Assembly (NCBI GenBank): GCA_036675475.1
Contig: JAKFEY010000068.1
Location: 1-18,772 of the forward strand
Reading direction: 5' to 3'
DNA length: 18,772 nt
DNA from: JALYRV01 sp036675475
GTDB taxonomy: Bacteria; Acidobacteriota; Vicinamibacteria; Vicinamibacterales; SCN-69-37
Shown: positions 1 through 8,337 of the stretch, one piece after another
Layout: the number at the start of each line of letters is the position of its first letter
Numbering within the stretch: the first letter of the stretch is position 1
Program-made: the position numbers and the translations under genes
The notes under the pieces: model-generated
The model's database searches: none
Told to the model about the DNA's origin: nothing
The model's input: the letters and a program-made list of their open reading frames with translations, nothing else

Positions 1-144
1 CGCGGCGGAGGGCGCGGCGTGCGTGATCACCACGTCGTTCGCCTTCTTGACGCGCAGCTTCAGGCCTTCGCGCTCGAGCTCGAATTCGGCGAGGTCGTGC
101 TCGCGCACCAGCTCGAGGATCTGCTTGATGTCGTCGGTGTTCAC
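1..144 (-). CDS. accB: Biotin carboxyl carrier protein of acetyl-CoA carboxylase, N-terminal part
   Basis: The N-terminus of AccB, which carries biotin between the carboxylase and transferase halves of acetyl-CoA carboxylase in fatty acid synthesis. Only about 48 codons are present; the gene continues past base 1, so the biotinylation site is not seen. The residues NTDDIKQILELVREHDLAEF followed by ELEREG are typical of the AccB start. I prefer the GTG at 144: it overlaps the stop of the upstream peptidase gene as GTGA, as at other junctions of this operon, and has AAGGG four bases before it (149-153). An ATG at 171 is in frame but has no visible ribosome site and would overlap the peptidase by 31 bases. 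It is the last visible gene of the pil operon; accC probably follows outside the window. Confidence 0.85.
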   Translation of the reverse strand, partial: MNTDDIKQILELVREHDLAEFELEREGLKLRVKKANDVVITHAAPSAA

Positions 145-1250
145 AATTCCCTTGGAGCGTGTGTCAGCCATTCAGGCCCATCGTTGGTCACAACCAGGTC
201 GTCCTCGATGCGCGCGCCCGTGCATGCCGCGCCCGCCGACGGGTCATCCAGATAGACGCCCGGTTCGATCGTCACCACCATGCCCGCGGCCAGCGTGCCG
301 GCATCCCCGGGCGCATCCTTCGACAGCCGCGGCGCCTCGTGTACGTCGAGGCCGAGGCCGTGCCCGGTGGCATGCCGCAGCGCCGCGCCATAACCGCGCC
401 GCGTCAGCACGTCGCGCGCGGCCAGGTCCACGTCCTGCACCCGCGTGCCGGGCGTGAGCGCGGCCACCGCCGCGCCGTGCGCGTCGAGCACCGCGGCGTG
501 CAGCGCGCGCTCGCGCTCGCCCGCCGGGCCGATGCTCACCGTGCGCGTGATGTCGACGGCATACCCGTCGAGCATCCCGCCAAAATCCACCACCACCAGG
601 TCGCCGCGCTCGAGCACGCGATCGCCCGGCCGCGCGTGCGGCAGCGCCGCATGCGGCCCTGACGCCACGATGGTGTCGAACGCCGGCCTGCTGAAGCCGG
701 CGCGCGCCATCGCGTAATTCACATCCGCGGCGACGTCGCGCTCGCGCCGTCCCGCTCGTACCCACTCCGCCAGCGACGCCGCAATCGCGCTGATGCGGCG
801 CCCGGCATCGCGCATCGTCGCCAGCTCGCCGTCATCTTTAATGAGGCGGAGCGGCTCGACGATCGGCGGCAGGGCCACCAGCGCCGTGCCGGCCAGGCGG
901 TGGGCCCACGCCTGCTGCTCGGCCACCGTGACGTGGGCGGCCTCGAAGCCGAGGCGGCGCGCGCCGATGCGGCCTGCAAGCGCCGCAAGCCCCTCGTCGT
1001 AACCCCCTGATATCTCAATAACTTGGGAGCCTTCAGGCCACCCGCTGGCCAGTGCCTGAACCGTCCGACTGTAACGAAAGTCCGTAATGAAGTAAAGCAC
1101 GCCGCCCCGCAGCACCAGCCGGCCGGCGGTGCCCCCGAAGCCACTGAGGTACAAGATGTTGGCGGGATTTGTAATCAGCAGCGCGTCGACCCCGGCCGCG
1201 CCGGCGGCCGCTGACGCGGCGCGGATGCGCCGGTGAAGCGACGCGGTCAT
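141..1250 (-). CDS. M24 family metallopeptidase (Xaa-Pro aminopeptidase/dipeptidase type)
   Basis: A 369-residue cytosolic metallopeptidase of the pita-bread fold that removes N-terminal residues ahead of proline. Residues 1-130 form the creatinase-like N-terminal domain and about 140-365 the catalytic domain. All five expected metal ligands are visible: D222 in VDFGG, D233 in DITRT, H297 in ATGHGLG, E329 in TIEPGVY and E349 in RIEDD. The reading frame stays open upstream to 1643, but the ATG at 1250 overlaps the TPR gene stop as ATGA and begins the homologous region (MTASLHRRIR), so I start there. Its C-terminus overlaps the accB start by four bases. The M24 peptidase followed by accB is a recurrent bacterial arrangement. 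Whether it is pepP or pepQ cannot be decided from sequence alone. Confidence 0.9.
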   Translation of the reverse strand: MTASLHRRIRAASAAAGAAGVDALLITNPANILYLSGFGGTAGRLVLRGGVLYFITDFRYSRTVQALASGWPEGSQVIEISGGYDEGLAALAGRIGARRLGFEAAHVTVAEQQAWAHRLAGTALVALPPIVEPLRLIKDDGELATMRDAGRRISAIAASLAEWVRAGRRERDVAADVNYAMARAGFSRPAFDTIVASGPHAALPHARPGDRVLERGDLVVVDFGGMLDGYAVDITRTVSIGPAGERERALHAAVLDAHGAAVAALTPGTRVQDVDLAARDVLTRRGYGAALRHATGHGLGLDVHEAPRLSKDAPGDAGTLAAGMVVTIEPGVYLDDPSAGAACTGARIEDDLVVTNDGPEWLTHAPREL

Positions 1251-1759
1251 GCGGACCGATCGCTGCCTGCGTCGCGCCCCTCTTGAATGCGCGCCAGCCA
1301 GATTTCGAGCCGCTCGATCTGCGCGGCGCGCTCGGCGTCGGCCACCGACGCGGCGTCGGCCTGCGCAATCGACGCGTCCAGCGCGGCGAAGTCGGGCTCG
1401 GGCGGAGGCGCGGGCAGGGCCGCGGGTTCGGGTGGCGGCGCCGCGAACGCCGGCACGGCATCCACATCTTCGCCATGCAGCTCCGCAAGGCCGCGAATGG
1501 CGGCGAGGTTGTCGGGCGCGAGCGAGAGGACGTATTCGAATTCGGCGCGCGCCTCCGCGTGCTGCCCCAGTTCCTGGAGCGCGCGGCCGAGCGTCACGCG
1601 TGCCGAGAGATAGGAAGGATGCCGCCCGAGACCCGAGCGGCACGCGGCGACCGCATCCTCGAGCTGGCCGGCGCGGCGGTACTCTTCAGCGAGCGCGCCA
1701 AACGCGATGGACGCCGGGTCCTGCCGGACCCGGCGCTCGAGTTCTTCGATGCGCGACAG
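1247..1759 (-). CDS. Tetratricopeptide repeat protein with a probable CTG start
   Basis: About 170 residues. The first 100 contain two to three TPR-like helical pairs (for example FGALAEEYRRAGQLEDAVAA, then ARVTLGRALQELGQHAEARA, then AEFEYVLSLAPDNLAAIRGL), followed by a Pro/Ala-rich linker and a charged C-terminal helix. TPR proteins are protein-binding scaffolds; here the place in the pil operon suggests an envelope or assembly role, which is inference. The frame opens just after the stop of the PKD lipoprotein at 1778-1780 and holds no ATG, GTG or TTG until 1597, which would discard most of the repeats. A CTG at 1757-1759 has GGAGG five bases ahead (1765-1769), so it is my chosen start. It ends with ATGA overlap onto the M24 peptidase. 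No signal peptide is seen. Confidence 0.75.
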   Translation of the reverse strand: MSRIEELERRVRQDPASIAFGALAEEYRRAGQLEDAVAACRSGLGRHPSYLSARVTLGRALQELGQHAEARAEFEYVLSLAPDNLAAIRGLAELHGEDVDAVPAFAAPPPEPAALPAPPPEPDFAALDASIAQADAASVADAERAAQIERLEIWLARIQEGRDAGSDRSA

Positions 1760-1777
1760 ATCGGCCTCCGCGCCGGG

Positions 1778-2515
1778 TTACGAACCGCTGACGGTCACCG
1801 AGCGGGTCACCGACGCGCTCTTGTTCTCGTTGTCAGTGACGGTGAGCGTCACGAAGTACGATCCGGCCGCGGGGAAATCGTGCGCCACGACAGGGCCCTC
1901 TTCCATGTGGCCGTCGCTGAACGCCCACCGGTAGCGCACGATCGCGCCATCGTCGTCCCTCGAACCGCTGGCGTTGTAGGTGATGAGGTCGCCCGCCTTC
2001 GGGTTCGACGGCGTGAAGATGAAGCTCGGCGTCGGCGCGCCTGGAATCGTGGCGGTGCTTTGCGGCACCAGGCGGATGAGCACGCTGCGCGGATTCACGC
2101 CGGCGTAGTCGGTGCCGATCGGCGTCGCGCGAATCTCGACCACCGTGCCGGCGTCGAAACCCGGAATGGCGGCGCGCGGCGCGGTGAACACGACGACGGC
2201 TTCGCCCGACGCGTTGGTCGTCACATTGCGCGACGACAGCACGCCGAACTCGACGATCTGGCCGCCGCTCACCGTGTCGATGCGCACGGGCAGGTTCGCC
2301 ACCGGCTGGCCGTTGGCGTCGCGCGCCACGATCCGGATCACTGACTGCGACGCGCCATCCTCCGGCAGGATGTCGGGCGACGCCGTGATGGCCACCGACA
2401 GGAAATAGGTGGACGGCCCGGTCAGCATCGGCTCTTTGGGGCTGTCCAGCGTGCAGCTCGATGCCGTCAGCGCGACGGTGGCCACGAGAGCGAGGGTGCG
2501 AGTAAACGTCTTCAT
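1778..2515 (-). CDS. Predicted lipoprotein with Big-1-like and PKD domains
   Basis: A 245-residue secreted protein. Residues 1-20 are a signal peptide ending at a lipobox-like TASSC, which makes C21 the probable lipidated residue. About 37-115 resembles a bacterial Ig-like (Big-1, invasin-type) domain, with the typical phrase VIRIVARDANGQPVANLPV. Residues about 160-243 form a PKD domain, shown by ITYNASGSRDDDGAIVRYRW and a closing VTLTVTDNENKSASVTRSVT. Such beta-sandwich domains usually act as spacers or adhesion modules outside the cell. It lies 21 bases after the preceding lipoprotein gene, in the same operon as pilMNOPQ, so a role at the pilus secretin or in surface attachment is plausible but unproven. 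Confidence 0.8.
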   Translation of the reverse strand: MKTFTRTLALVATVALTASSCTLDSPKEPMLTGPSTYFLSVAITASPDILPEDGASQSVIRIVARDANGQPVANLPVRIDTVSGGQIVEFGVLSSRNVTTNASGEAVVVFTAPRAAIPGFDAGTVVEIRATPIGTDYAGVNPRSVLIRLVPQSTATIPGAPTPSFIFTPSNPKAGDLITYNASGSRDDDGAIVRYRWAFSDGHMEEGPVVAHDFPAAGSYFVTLTVTDNENKSASVTRSVTVSGS

Positions 2516-2536
2516 GGTTGGTCCTGCAGGTGCCGC

Positions 2537-3139
2537 CTATTCAGGGTCGGCGAAATCGGCAAAGTCCACGGAGATGCGGCCGACGACGCTGACCGTGCGG
2601 CCGGTCTGATCGCGTCCGTAAAAGGTGACCTCGGCAATCGTCGAGATCACGCCGAGCCCGAAATTACCCGACAGGTTCCGCAGCGGCGGCTCCTCTTTGG
2701 CCTGCACGCGGACGAGCGAAAAGTTCACTTCCGCCGTGGCGCCGGGCATGACGGTGACGGTGACGACGCCGTCAAACGGGGCCGGCACGTCCACGCCGGG
2801 CGTGTTGCGCCCGTCGGTCCGCGAATAGACGACGCGGTACCGGGTGACGGTAATCGCGTTGTTGATCGTCGGGCTGACGATCGCGTCCTTCATGCCGAGG
2901 GCGAACGTGACAATGCCCTCGTCCTCAATCACGCCGCCCTTGGTGCGGACGTCGGACTGCAGGTTGTTGCCCGTGCTCTCGTCGGTGGCGCCCGAGAACC
3001 CCTGCAGCGACTCGATGATCAGATACGAGCTGGCGCCGCTCTCGCGCACCATGCTGGAGCACGACGCGCTGGTGACACTGGCGGCCGCCAGTCCGGCGGC
3101 GGCAAGAACGCGGATCGTCGTAAACAGTCGTGTCGTCAT
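2537..3139 (-). CDS. Predicted secreted or lipid-anchored protein of unknown function in the pil operon
   Basis: A 200-residue protein that I do not recognise. It has an N-terminal signal sequence (hydrophobic about 9-24) leading to SVTSASC at residue 27; the -3 residue is Ser rather than Leu, so the lipobox is imperfect. The rest looks like an all-beta domain with alternating hydrophobic strands (for example ITVTRYRVVYSR and VVTVTVMPGATAEVNF). The ATG has GGGGCAGGT just upstream and starts ten bases after the pilQ stop. Its place directly behind pilQ suggests an outer-membrane or periplasmic partner of the secretin; this is inference from position. It could equally be a general envelope lipoprotein transcribed with the operon. 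Confidence 0.75.
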   Translation of the reverse strand: MTTRLFTTIRVLAAAGLAAASVTSASCSSMVRESGASSYLIIESLQGFSGATDESTGNNLQSDVRTKGGVIEDEGIVTFALGMKDAIVSPTINNAITVTRYRVVYSRTDGRNTPGVDVPAPFDGVVTVTVMPGATAEVNFSLVRVQAKEEPPLRNLSGNFGLGVISTIAEVTFYGRDQTGRTVSVVGRISVDFADFADPE

Positions 3140-3148
3140 GACCTGCCC

Positions 3149-5476
3149 CTAGCTCCTCAGGACACGCGGCGTGATGAAGATCAGCAGCTCGCGGCTTTCA
3201 TCCTGCGTTTCGTCGCGCTTGAACAGCCAGCCGAGCAGCGGAATGCGGTGCAGCATCGGCGTGCGGTCCTGCGTGGCCTGCTCGCGGCTCACGAAGATGC
3301 CGCCGATGACCGTGGTCGCCCCATCGTCGATCTGCACGCGCGTGATGGCGCGCTGCGTGTCGATCGGGGGAATGCCATTGACCTGGCGGCTGAAGTCGGC
3401 GGTCGCGTTCTCGAGCTGAATCTGCATGATCACGGTGCCGGCCGACGTGACCTGCGGCGTGACGCGCAGCGACAGCGCGGCGTCCTTGAAGCTGACGGTC
3501 ACCGTGTTGTTCGAGACCGTCTGAATCGGGATCTGGATGCCCTGATACATCTCGGCCGGGTTGTTGTTCTGCGTCGTCACGCGCGGCGTCGAGAGGATGC
3601 GGCCCTTGCCCGAGCGTTCGAGCGCCGACAGCGCCACGTCGAGGTTGAACGCGCCGTTGATGGCGCCGAGCGACAGGCCGATGGCCGAGTTCGCGGCATT
3701 CACGCCGAGATCGACGACCGAGGCGGCGTCGCCGGTGCCGTTGCCCCGCACGTCGATCGGTCCCTGGAGGCCGCCCGTGCGGCCGCCGAGCGTGCCGCTG
3801 TTGGGAAACGCGAGGCCGGTGGTGTTGCCGATGTCCGGCGTCACGCGGCCGTTCAGGCCCCACTGGATGCCGATCGACCGCGCGAAGTCGCGCGAGGTCT
3901 GCACGATGCGCGCTTCGATCTCCACCTGCGGTTCGGGACGATCGAGCCCCTTGATGAGCGCTTCGGCCGTCTGATGCCGCGCCGCCAGGTCCGTGATGAT
4001 GAGCGTGTTCGTGCGCTCGTCGACGACGGTCTGGCCGCGCTCGGACAGGATGCGGCCGCTCTTCAGCATCTCGCCAATCTGCTGCGCCTGCGCGTAGCTG
4101 AGCGAGTAGGTGCGCACGTGCAGCTCGCCCGACTCGAGGCGCGCCTTATCGAGCTGCGCGCGCTGATTCTCTTCGTTGCGCAGCGTGTCGAGCTTGGCGA
4201 TGCGCACGACGGTGCCGTCGATGGTGTATCCGAGGTTGTGCGCGCGCAGCACGATCTCGAGCGCCTGATCCCACGGCACTTCCGTGAGGATGATGTCGAC
4301 GCTGCCTTCGATGGCCGCGTCAATCACCATGTTGAGGCCGCTGATCGTCGCGAACAGCCGCAGCACGTCGCGCAGCGGCGTGCCCTGCAGGTCGAGCGAA
4401 ATCGGGTGGCCCTGATACTGGCGCGGCGCGCTGCCGGCAGGCGCCTGCGGCGCGATCTGCGGCGCGGCCGGCGGCGTCTGGCGCACGGGCGGCGCGGCCG
4501 CCTGCTGCGTGTTCAGCGCCGACATCGGATCAATGGCGGTCGTGCCCGCCGCCGCGGCGAAATCCGAGGCGCGCGGTGACGCGGCCGGTTCGGCCGGGAC
4601 GGTGGAGGCCGCCGGTTTGGGCGCGTCTGGATCCGCGACCGCGTCGGGACCGAACGGATTGTCGTTCGTGACCGGCGCGCGTTCGTCGAAGACGACGACG
4701 TAGTCGGCGCCGTTCTCTCCGGCACGCTCCGCGCGGAACGCCGCGCGCTTGACCAGGTCAATCGTCACGCGCGTCACGAGCGGATCGCGCGACTGCACGT
4801 CGGCGCGAACGCCCGACACGATGCCGCGCGCGGCCGCGCCGAGCGCGGGCGCCGCCGACACGCCAGGCAGATCGATCACCACGCTGCCGCCGGCCAGCTC
4901 GTCGAGACTCGAGGGCGCGAGCCAGCCATTGCCGGTGAGCGTCACCTTCGTCACGGCCCCGGACTGCGCGGCCGTCACCGACCCGAGAACGGTGGCCGCC
5001 GGAACCGAACCCGAACCCGAACCCGAACCTGTCGAACCCGTCGAACCGGTCGAACCCGTCGAACCCATCGACCCCGAGAACTGGATGCGAATCTTCCCCT
5101 TCACCGCCGTCGCCGTGTGCTGCAGCGGCTGCGTGAGCTGCATCAGCACGCGCGTGAGGGGCAGGCCGTCGGCCGCGCGCATCTCGTCGATGACCACGGC
5201 TGAAACCGGGGCGCCGGCGGCGGGACGATAGCTGTTCTTCGCGTCACCGGCGCGCACGTCGCGCAGATCGACCAGTACCGTGAACGGGTCGGGCCGGGTG
5301 ACCGCGTAGGCCACTTCCTCGGACGCCTCGATGACCACGGCATGTGTGCCGCCATCGGCGTCCGCGCCGATGGACAGCAGCCGCGCCGCCGAGCTGTCCG
5401 CCGATGCGTGCGCCGCGCCTGCCGCGGCCACCGCCGCGAGCACCAGCCCGAGCACGCCGATTCGAAGGCGTCTCAC
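3149..5476 (-). CDS. pilQ: Type IV pilus secretin PilQ
   Basis: The outer-membrane secretin through which the type IV pilus passes; 775 residues. In order: signal peptide (1-25, AAGAAHASA), AMIN domain (about 33-131), a GST/GS repeat linker (138-157), a second AMIN domain (about 162-265), a Pro/Ala-rich linker (about 270-350), the STN/N0 domain (about 355-430, PISLDLQGTPLRDVLRLF and VPWDQALEIVL), an N1 domain (about 455-525), and the secretin channel (about 550-773, with ILSTPRVTTQNNNPAEM and the closing ELLIFITPRV). AMIN domains bind peptidoglycan. The start is a GTG overlapping the pilP stop as GTGA, preceded by GGAGGAGGAG. The linker is encoded by a 9-bp tandem repeat that also occurs between tsf and pyrH (see findings). 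Confidence 0.96.
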   Translation of the reverse strand: MRRLRIGVLGLVLAAVAAAGAAHASADSSAARLLSIGADADGGTHAVVIEASEEVAYAVTRPDPFTVLVDLRDVRAGDAKNSYRPAAGAPVSAVVIDEMRAADGLPLTRVLMQLTQPLQHTATAVKGKIRIQFSGSMGSTGSTGSTGSTGSGSGSGSVPAATVLGSVTAAQSGAVTKVTLTGNGWLAPSSLDELAGGSVVIDLPGVSAAPALGAAARGIVSGVRADVQSRDPLVTRVTIDLVKRAAFRAERAGENGADYVVVFDERAPVTNDNPFGPDAVADPDAPKPAASTVPAEPAASPRASDFAAAAGTTAIDPMSALNTQQAAAPPVRQTPPAAPQIAPQAPAGSAPRQYQGHPISLDLQGTPLRDVLRLFATISGLNMVIDAAIEGSVDIILTEVPWDQALEIVLRAHNLGYTIDGTVVRIAKLDTLRNEENQRAQLDKARLESGELHVRTYSLSYAQAQQIGEMLKSGRILSERGQTVVDERTNTLIITDLAARHQTAEALIKGLDRPEPQVEIEARIVQTSRDFARSIGIQWGLNGRVTPDIGNTTGLAFPNSGTLGGRTGGLQGPIDVRGNGTGDAASVVDLGVNAANSAIGLSLGAINGAFNLDVALSALERSGKGRILSTPRVTTQNNNPAEMYQGIQIPIQTVSNNTVTVSFKDAALSLRVTPQVTSAGTVIMQIQLENATADFSRQVNGIPPIDTQRAITRVQIDDGATTVIGGIFVSREQATQDRTPMLHRIPLLGWLFKRDETQDESRELLIFITPRVLRS

Positions 5477-5961
5477 AGCTCCTCCTCCCTATCCCCGGTC
5501 TTCATGGTCTTCCTGACTTCCCGCTGCTTGACGAGCGAGAGCGGATCGTTGACTTCCTGGGTGAACACCACTGCGTCGATCATGATCTGCTTGACGACGC
5601 CGTCGAACAGGCGCGCGTTGCGGCGCAGCTGGAACGTGCGCCCGTCGGGCGACTGCGCCAGCGCGATGAAATCGTTGCCGCTGCGCACGATGCCGCGGAT
5701 CATGATTTCGTTGACCGACACGCCGGCGAGGCCGGGCGGCCGGTTCGCGCCCGTGCCCGCGTTCGACACGCGATCGCGCAGGCTGACGAACGGATCGCGG
5801 CGGCCCTGCGGGTCGTACGTCCAGGCCGGCGCCTGCCTGCCCGCCGCGGGCTGCTGCGCGGCCTGCGCCTCGGCGGCGGCGGGCTCGACGGCCGGCGCCT
5901 CGGCGAAAGGGGTTTCGGCGGCAACGCCCGCCAGCAACACGAGAACGGGAGCGAACATCAT
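5473..5961 (-). CDS. pilP: Type IV pilus assembly protein PilP
   Basis: A 162-residue periplasmic link between the PilN-PilO inner-membrane complex and the N0 domain of PilQ. The PilP signature YDPQGRRDPFVSL is at about 49-61, followed by the small beta domain (NEIMIRGIVRSGNDFIALAQ, then LRRNARLFDGVVKQIMIDAV). The N-terminus is hydrophobic and looks like a short signal or anchor sequence, but it has no cysteine, unlike lipoprotein PilP of Neisseria and Pseudomonas; the Ala/Glu/Pro-rich stretch at about 17-45 would be the flexible linker. Two tandem ATGs occur; the first (5961) overlaps the pilO stop as ATGA with GGAGC upstream. It overlaps pilQ by four bases. Confidence 0.92.
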   Translation of the reverse strand: MMFAPVLVLLAGVAAETPFAEAPAVEPAAAEAQAAQQPAAGRQAPAWTYDPQGRRDPFVSLRDRVSNAGTGANRPPGLAGVSVNEIMIRGIVRSGNDFIALAQSPDGRTFQLRRNARLFDGVVKQIMIDAVVFTQEVNDPLSLVKQREVRKTMKTGDREEEL

Positions 5962-6593
5962 CGGGGAGCTCCTGCCGGCGGCGCGCCCGGGCCGCCCGCG
6001 CGTCCGGCGGCCGGCGCCGCGGGTGGCGGCGTGTCGAGCAGCACGAAGGTCATGGCCGTATAGCGCGCCGTGATCGTGGCGGCCGACGGCTGCGCCTGCG
6101 CGCCGCGCCCGCGAATTTCCACGTCGCCGATGTTGATGATGCGCGGGAAGCGCGCGATGCGATCGAAGAAGAACCCGAGGTCGTGGTACGTGCCTTCCAC
6201 CTGCATCTCAATCGGCCACTCCTCATGGAGGGCCTTCTTGGTGGACGTCTTCGGCGCGAACGACCGGATCTCGAGGTTCGACTGCACCGCCAGCGTATGC
6301 ACGCGCCGCAGGATGTCCTGCGCGTCTTTCTGATCGGGCAGGATCAGCTTGAGCTCGTCGAGCTTGCGCTCGAGCCCGGCGATCTCGGCGCGGAACTCCG
6401 GCAGCCGCCGCGCGGTCGCGAGACCGCGATCGATCTGCGATCGCAGCGTGGCCAGCCGCGTCGTCTTGGCCTCGATGTCGGCCTGGACGCCGTTGGCGTA
6501 GTAGGTTTCGAATCCCCACAGCGCGGCCCCGCAGACGACGACGAAGACGCCGACCTGGCCGTACCACGGAAGGTTGTTCAGGCTGAGCGCCAT
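5958..6593 (-). CDS. pilO: Type IV pilus assembly protein PilO
   Basis: A 211-residue bitopic inner-membrane protein that pairs with PilN to form the alignment complex. One transmembrane segment at about 14-32 (GVFVVVCGAALWGFETYY), then a coiled coil (about 38-85, with many Leu/Glu/Arg), then a ferredoxin-like periplasmic domain whose hallmark phrase GTYHDLGFFFDRIARFPRII is at about 134-153, followed by INIGDVEI. The C-terminal 25 residues are Pro/Gly/Ala-rich and likely disordered. The start overlaps the pilN stop by one base (TAATG) and the end overlaps pilP by four bases. Confidence 0.94.
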   Translation of the reverse strand: MALSLNNLPWYGQVGVFVVVCGAALWGFETYYANGVQADIEAKTTRLATLRSQIDRGLATARRLPEFRAEIAGLERKLDELKLILPDQKDAQDILRRVHTLAVQSNLEIRSFAPKTSTKKALHEEWPIEMQVEGTYHDLGFFFDRIARFPRIINIGDVEIRGRGAQAQPSAATITARYTAMTFVLLDTPPPAAPAAGRAGGPGAPPAGAPR

Positions 6594-7219
6594 TAGTCCC
6601 GTCCCTGCCCCGCCGGAGGCGTCGGCGCCGGCGCGGCGCCAGCCGGCACCCGCGCGTTGCCGCCCGGCACGAAGATCGCGCGCACCACGAAGCGCACCAG
6701 TTCCCCCTGCGGATCTGTTTCGACCGAACTCGAGACAATCTCCACAGGCCGCTGGAAATAGGGTGAGTTCTGCAGGTTCGCGACGAAGTCCGACAGCGCC
6801 GGCAGCGTGATGGTGCGGCCCTGGATGGAGACCTCGTCACCTTTCTGCGTCAGCTCGGTGAGCCAGAGCCGATCCGGCAGGGCGCGGCTGATTTCGTCGA
6901 GCATGTGCACGGGGCCCGTCTGCCCGCGGCGCAGCTGCTCGATGAGCGCCACGCGCTGGGTGAGGGCCGCCTTCTGGGCTTCGAAGCGCTGCACCTCGGT
7001 GAGCACGCCGCGCAGCCGCTGCTCCTCGGCCTCGCTGGCCGCGATCTCCTCTTCGACGCGCGCCCGTTCCTGGCGCATGTCCCAGAACGACCAGCCGATG
7101 TAGCCGGCCGTCAGCAGCAGCAGGAGCGCGCCGGCCGCGGTCGCCTTCTGCGCGTCGGTGATGCCCGTGCGCGTGCGGACGCGCGCGCGCTCGGTGCCAA
7201 GCAGATTGATGCGAATCAT
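6593..7219 (-). CDS. pilN: Type IV pilus assembly protein PilN
   Basis: A 208-residue inner-membrane protein. The cytoplasmic N-terminal motif RINLLG (residues 3-8), which inserts into PilM in studied systems, is present. A transmembrane segment covers about 27-46 (TAAGALLLLLTAGYIGWSFW), followed by a coiled coil (about 47-95) and a periplasmic domain with LDEISRALPDRLWLTELTQ and the beta strand VSIQGRTITLPALSDFVANL. The Pro/Ala-rich tail (about 185-208) is disordered. The ATG overlaps the pilM stop by four bases; no strong ribosome site is seen, so translation is probably coupled to pilM. Confidence 0.94.
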   Translation of the reverse strand: MIRINLLGTERARVRTRTGITDAQKATAAGALLLLLTAGYIGWSFWDMRQERARVEEEIAASEAEEQRLRGVLTEVQRFEAQKAALTQRVALIEQLRRGQTGPVHMLDEISRALPDRLWLTELTQKGDEVSIQGRTITLPALSDFVANLQNSPYFQRPVEIVSSSVETDPQGELVRFVVRAIFVPGGNARVPAGAAPAPTPPAGQGRD

Positions 7220-8292
7220 CGGTCGCCCGCCCGGCGAAGCGCGAGGCCCACGGCCACGGCCGCCATCGGCGCAACCGACGCGGGGTCGGTGACGCCGAAC
7301 TTCGCCGCGTCGAACTTGACGCGGCGGAACGGATCGAACGGCTCGACCGGCGCGCCGAAGCGCTCGCCGAGCATCTCCAGGAAGCCTTCGGCCTGCGACG
7401 CGCCGCCCGCGACCGCAATGCGATCGATGCGGTCCGACACCGCGGTGGCCTTGTAGAAGTCGAAGGTCTTCTGAATCTCGAGCAGCACGTTCTCCGAGAC
7501 GGCGCGCAGCACGGGCCGCGCCTCGTCATACGTGATGCCGTCCACCGCCTCGCCGCGCTTGAGCGCGTCGGCCGAGGCGTGCGGCAGGCTCAATTCCTTC
7601 TGGAGCGCCTCGGTATAGGCATGGCCGCCAATCGAGACGTCGCGCGTGAACACGGACTGATCGCCCTGCACGATATTGATGTTGGTGGCGCTGGCGCCCG
7701 CGTTGATGAGCGCGACCACTTCGCCGGGCGTGAAGCCGTAGTTCACTTCATAGGCGTTCTGCAGGGCGAACGCGTCGATGTCGACGATCACCGGCGTGCG
7801 GCCCGCCTGGGTGATGACGCCGGTGTAGTCGACGATCTTTTCCTTTTTCGCCGCCACCAGCAGGACGTCCATCGTCCCCTTGGGCCCGGCCTCTTCGGCC
7901 GAGGTCAGCACCTGATAGTCGAGGTTGACGTCCTGGATGTCGAACGGGATGTACTGCTCGGCCTCCCAGACAATGGAGTCGGCCAGCTCGGCCTCGGTCA
8001 TGGCCGGCACCGTAATCTTCTTCACGATGACGGCGTTGCCCGACAGCGACGCGGCGACTTCGCGCGCCTTGAGGCGCTTGCCGTCGAACAGGCGGCGGAT
8101 CGCGTCGGCGACGGCCGTGCCGTCGATGATCGCGCCGTCGACAATGCTGTCGGGCGGCACGGGCTCGACGGCCCAGCCGACGACTTTCCAGAGTTTGCCG
8201 GCCTGACGCAGTTCGACCGCCTTGACGGCGCTCGAGCCGATGTCGAGGCCGACCACGGGACGCGCCCGGCGGAACCGAGTGAGTATTGACAT
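7216..8292 (-). CDS. pilM: Type IV pilus assembly ATPase-like protein PilM
   Basis: A 358-residue cytoplasmic, actin-like (FtsA/MreB fold) protein that binds the PilN tail and connects the pilus motors with the envelope complex. Nucleotide-binding signatures are visible: VVGLDIGSSAVKAVEL at 13-28 (phosphate 1), INAGASATNINIVQGD (phosphate 2) and IAVAGGASQAEGFLEML near the C-terminus (adenosine). It is the first gene of the pil operon. The ATG has no clear Shine-Dalgarno sequence; its predicted 35-base leader comes from the sigma-54-like promoter at 8338-8352. The other pilus genes (pilA, pilB, pilT, pilC, pilD) are not in the window. Confidence 0.95.
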   Translation of the reverse strand: MSILTRFRRARPVVGLDIGSSAVKAVELRQAGKLWKVVGWAVEPVPPDSIVDGAIIDGTAVADAIRRLFDGKRLKAREVAASLSGNAVIVKKITVPAMTEAELADSIVWEAEQYIPFDIQDVNLDYQVLTSAEEAGPKGTMDVLLVAAKKEKIVDYTGVITQAGRTPVIVDIDAFALQNAYEVNYGFTPGEVVALINAGASATNINIVQGDQSVFTRDVSIGGHAYTEALQKELSLPHASADALKRGEAVDGITYDEARPVLRAVSENVLLEIQKTFDFYKATAVSDRIDRIAVAGGASQAEGFLEMLGERFGAPVEPFDPFRRVKFDAAKFGVTDPASVAPMAAVAVGLALRRAGDR

Positions 8293-8337
8293 CGCAATAA
8301 TTCAGAAGCGGTCGTGAAGCGGACGCGGCGCCCTAGC

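Noticed and set aside
1251..1643. Upstream extension of the M24 peptidase frame (Arg/Ala-rich)
   Set aside because: It overlaps the TPR gene, has the composition of a shadow frame, and lies before the family start at 1250.
1283..2344. Long plus-strand ORFs opposite the pil operon (also 3248-4579 and others)
   Set aside because: Arg/His/Asp-rich antisense shadows expected at high GC; the minus-strand frames carry clear protein families.
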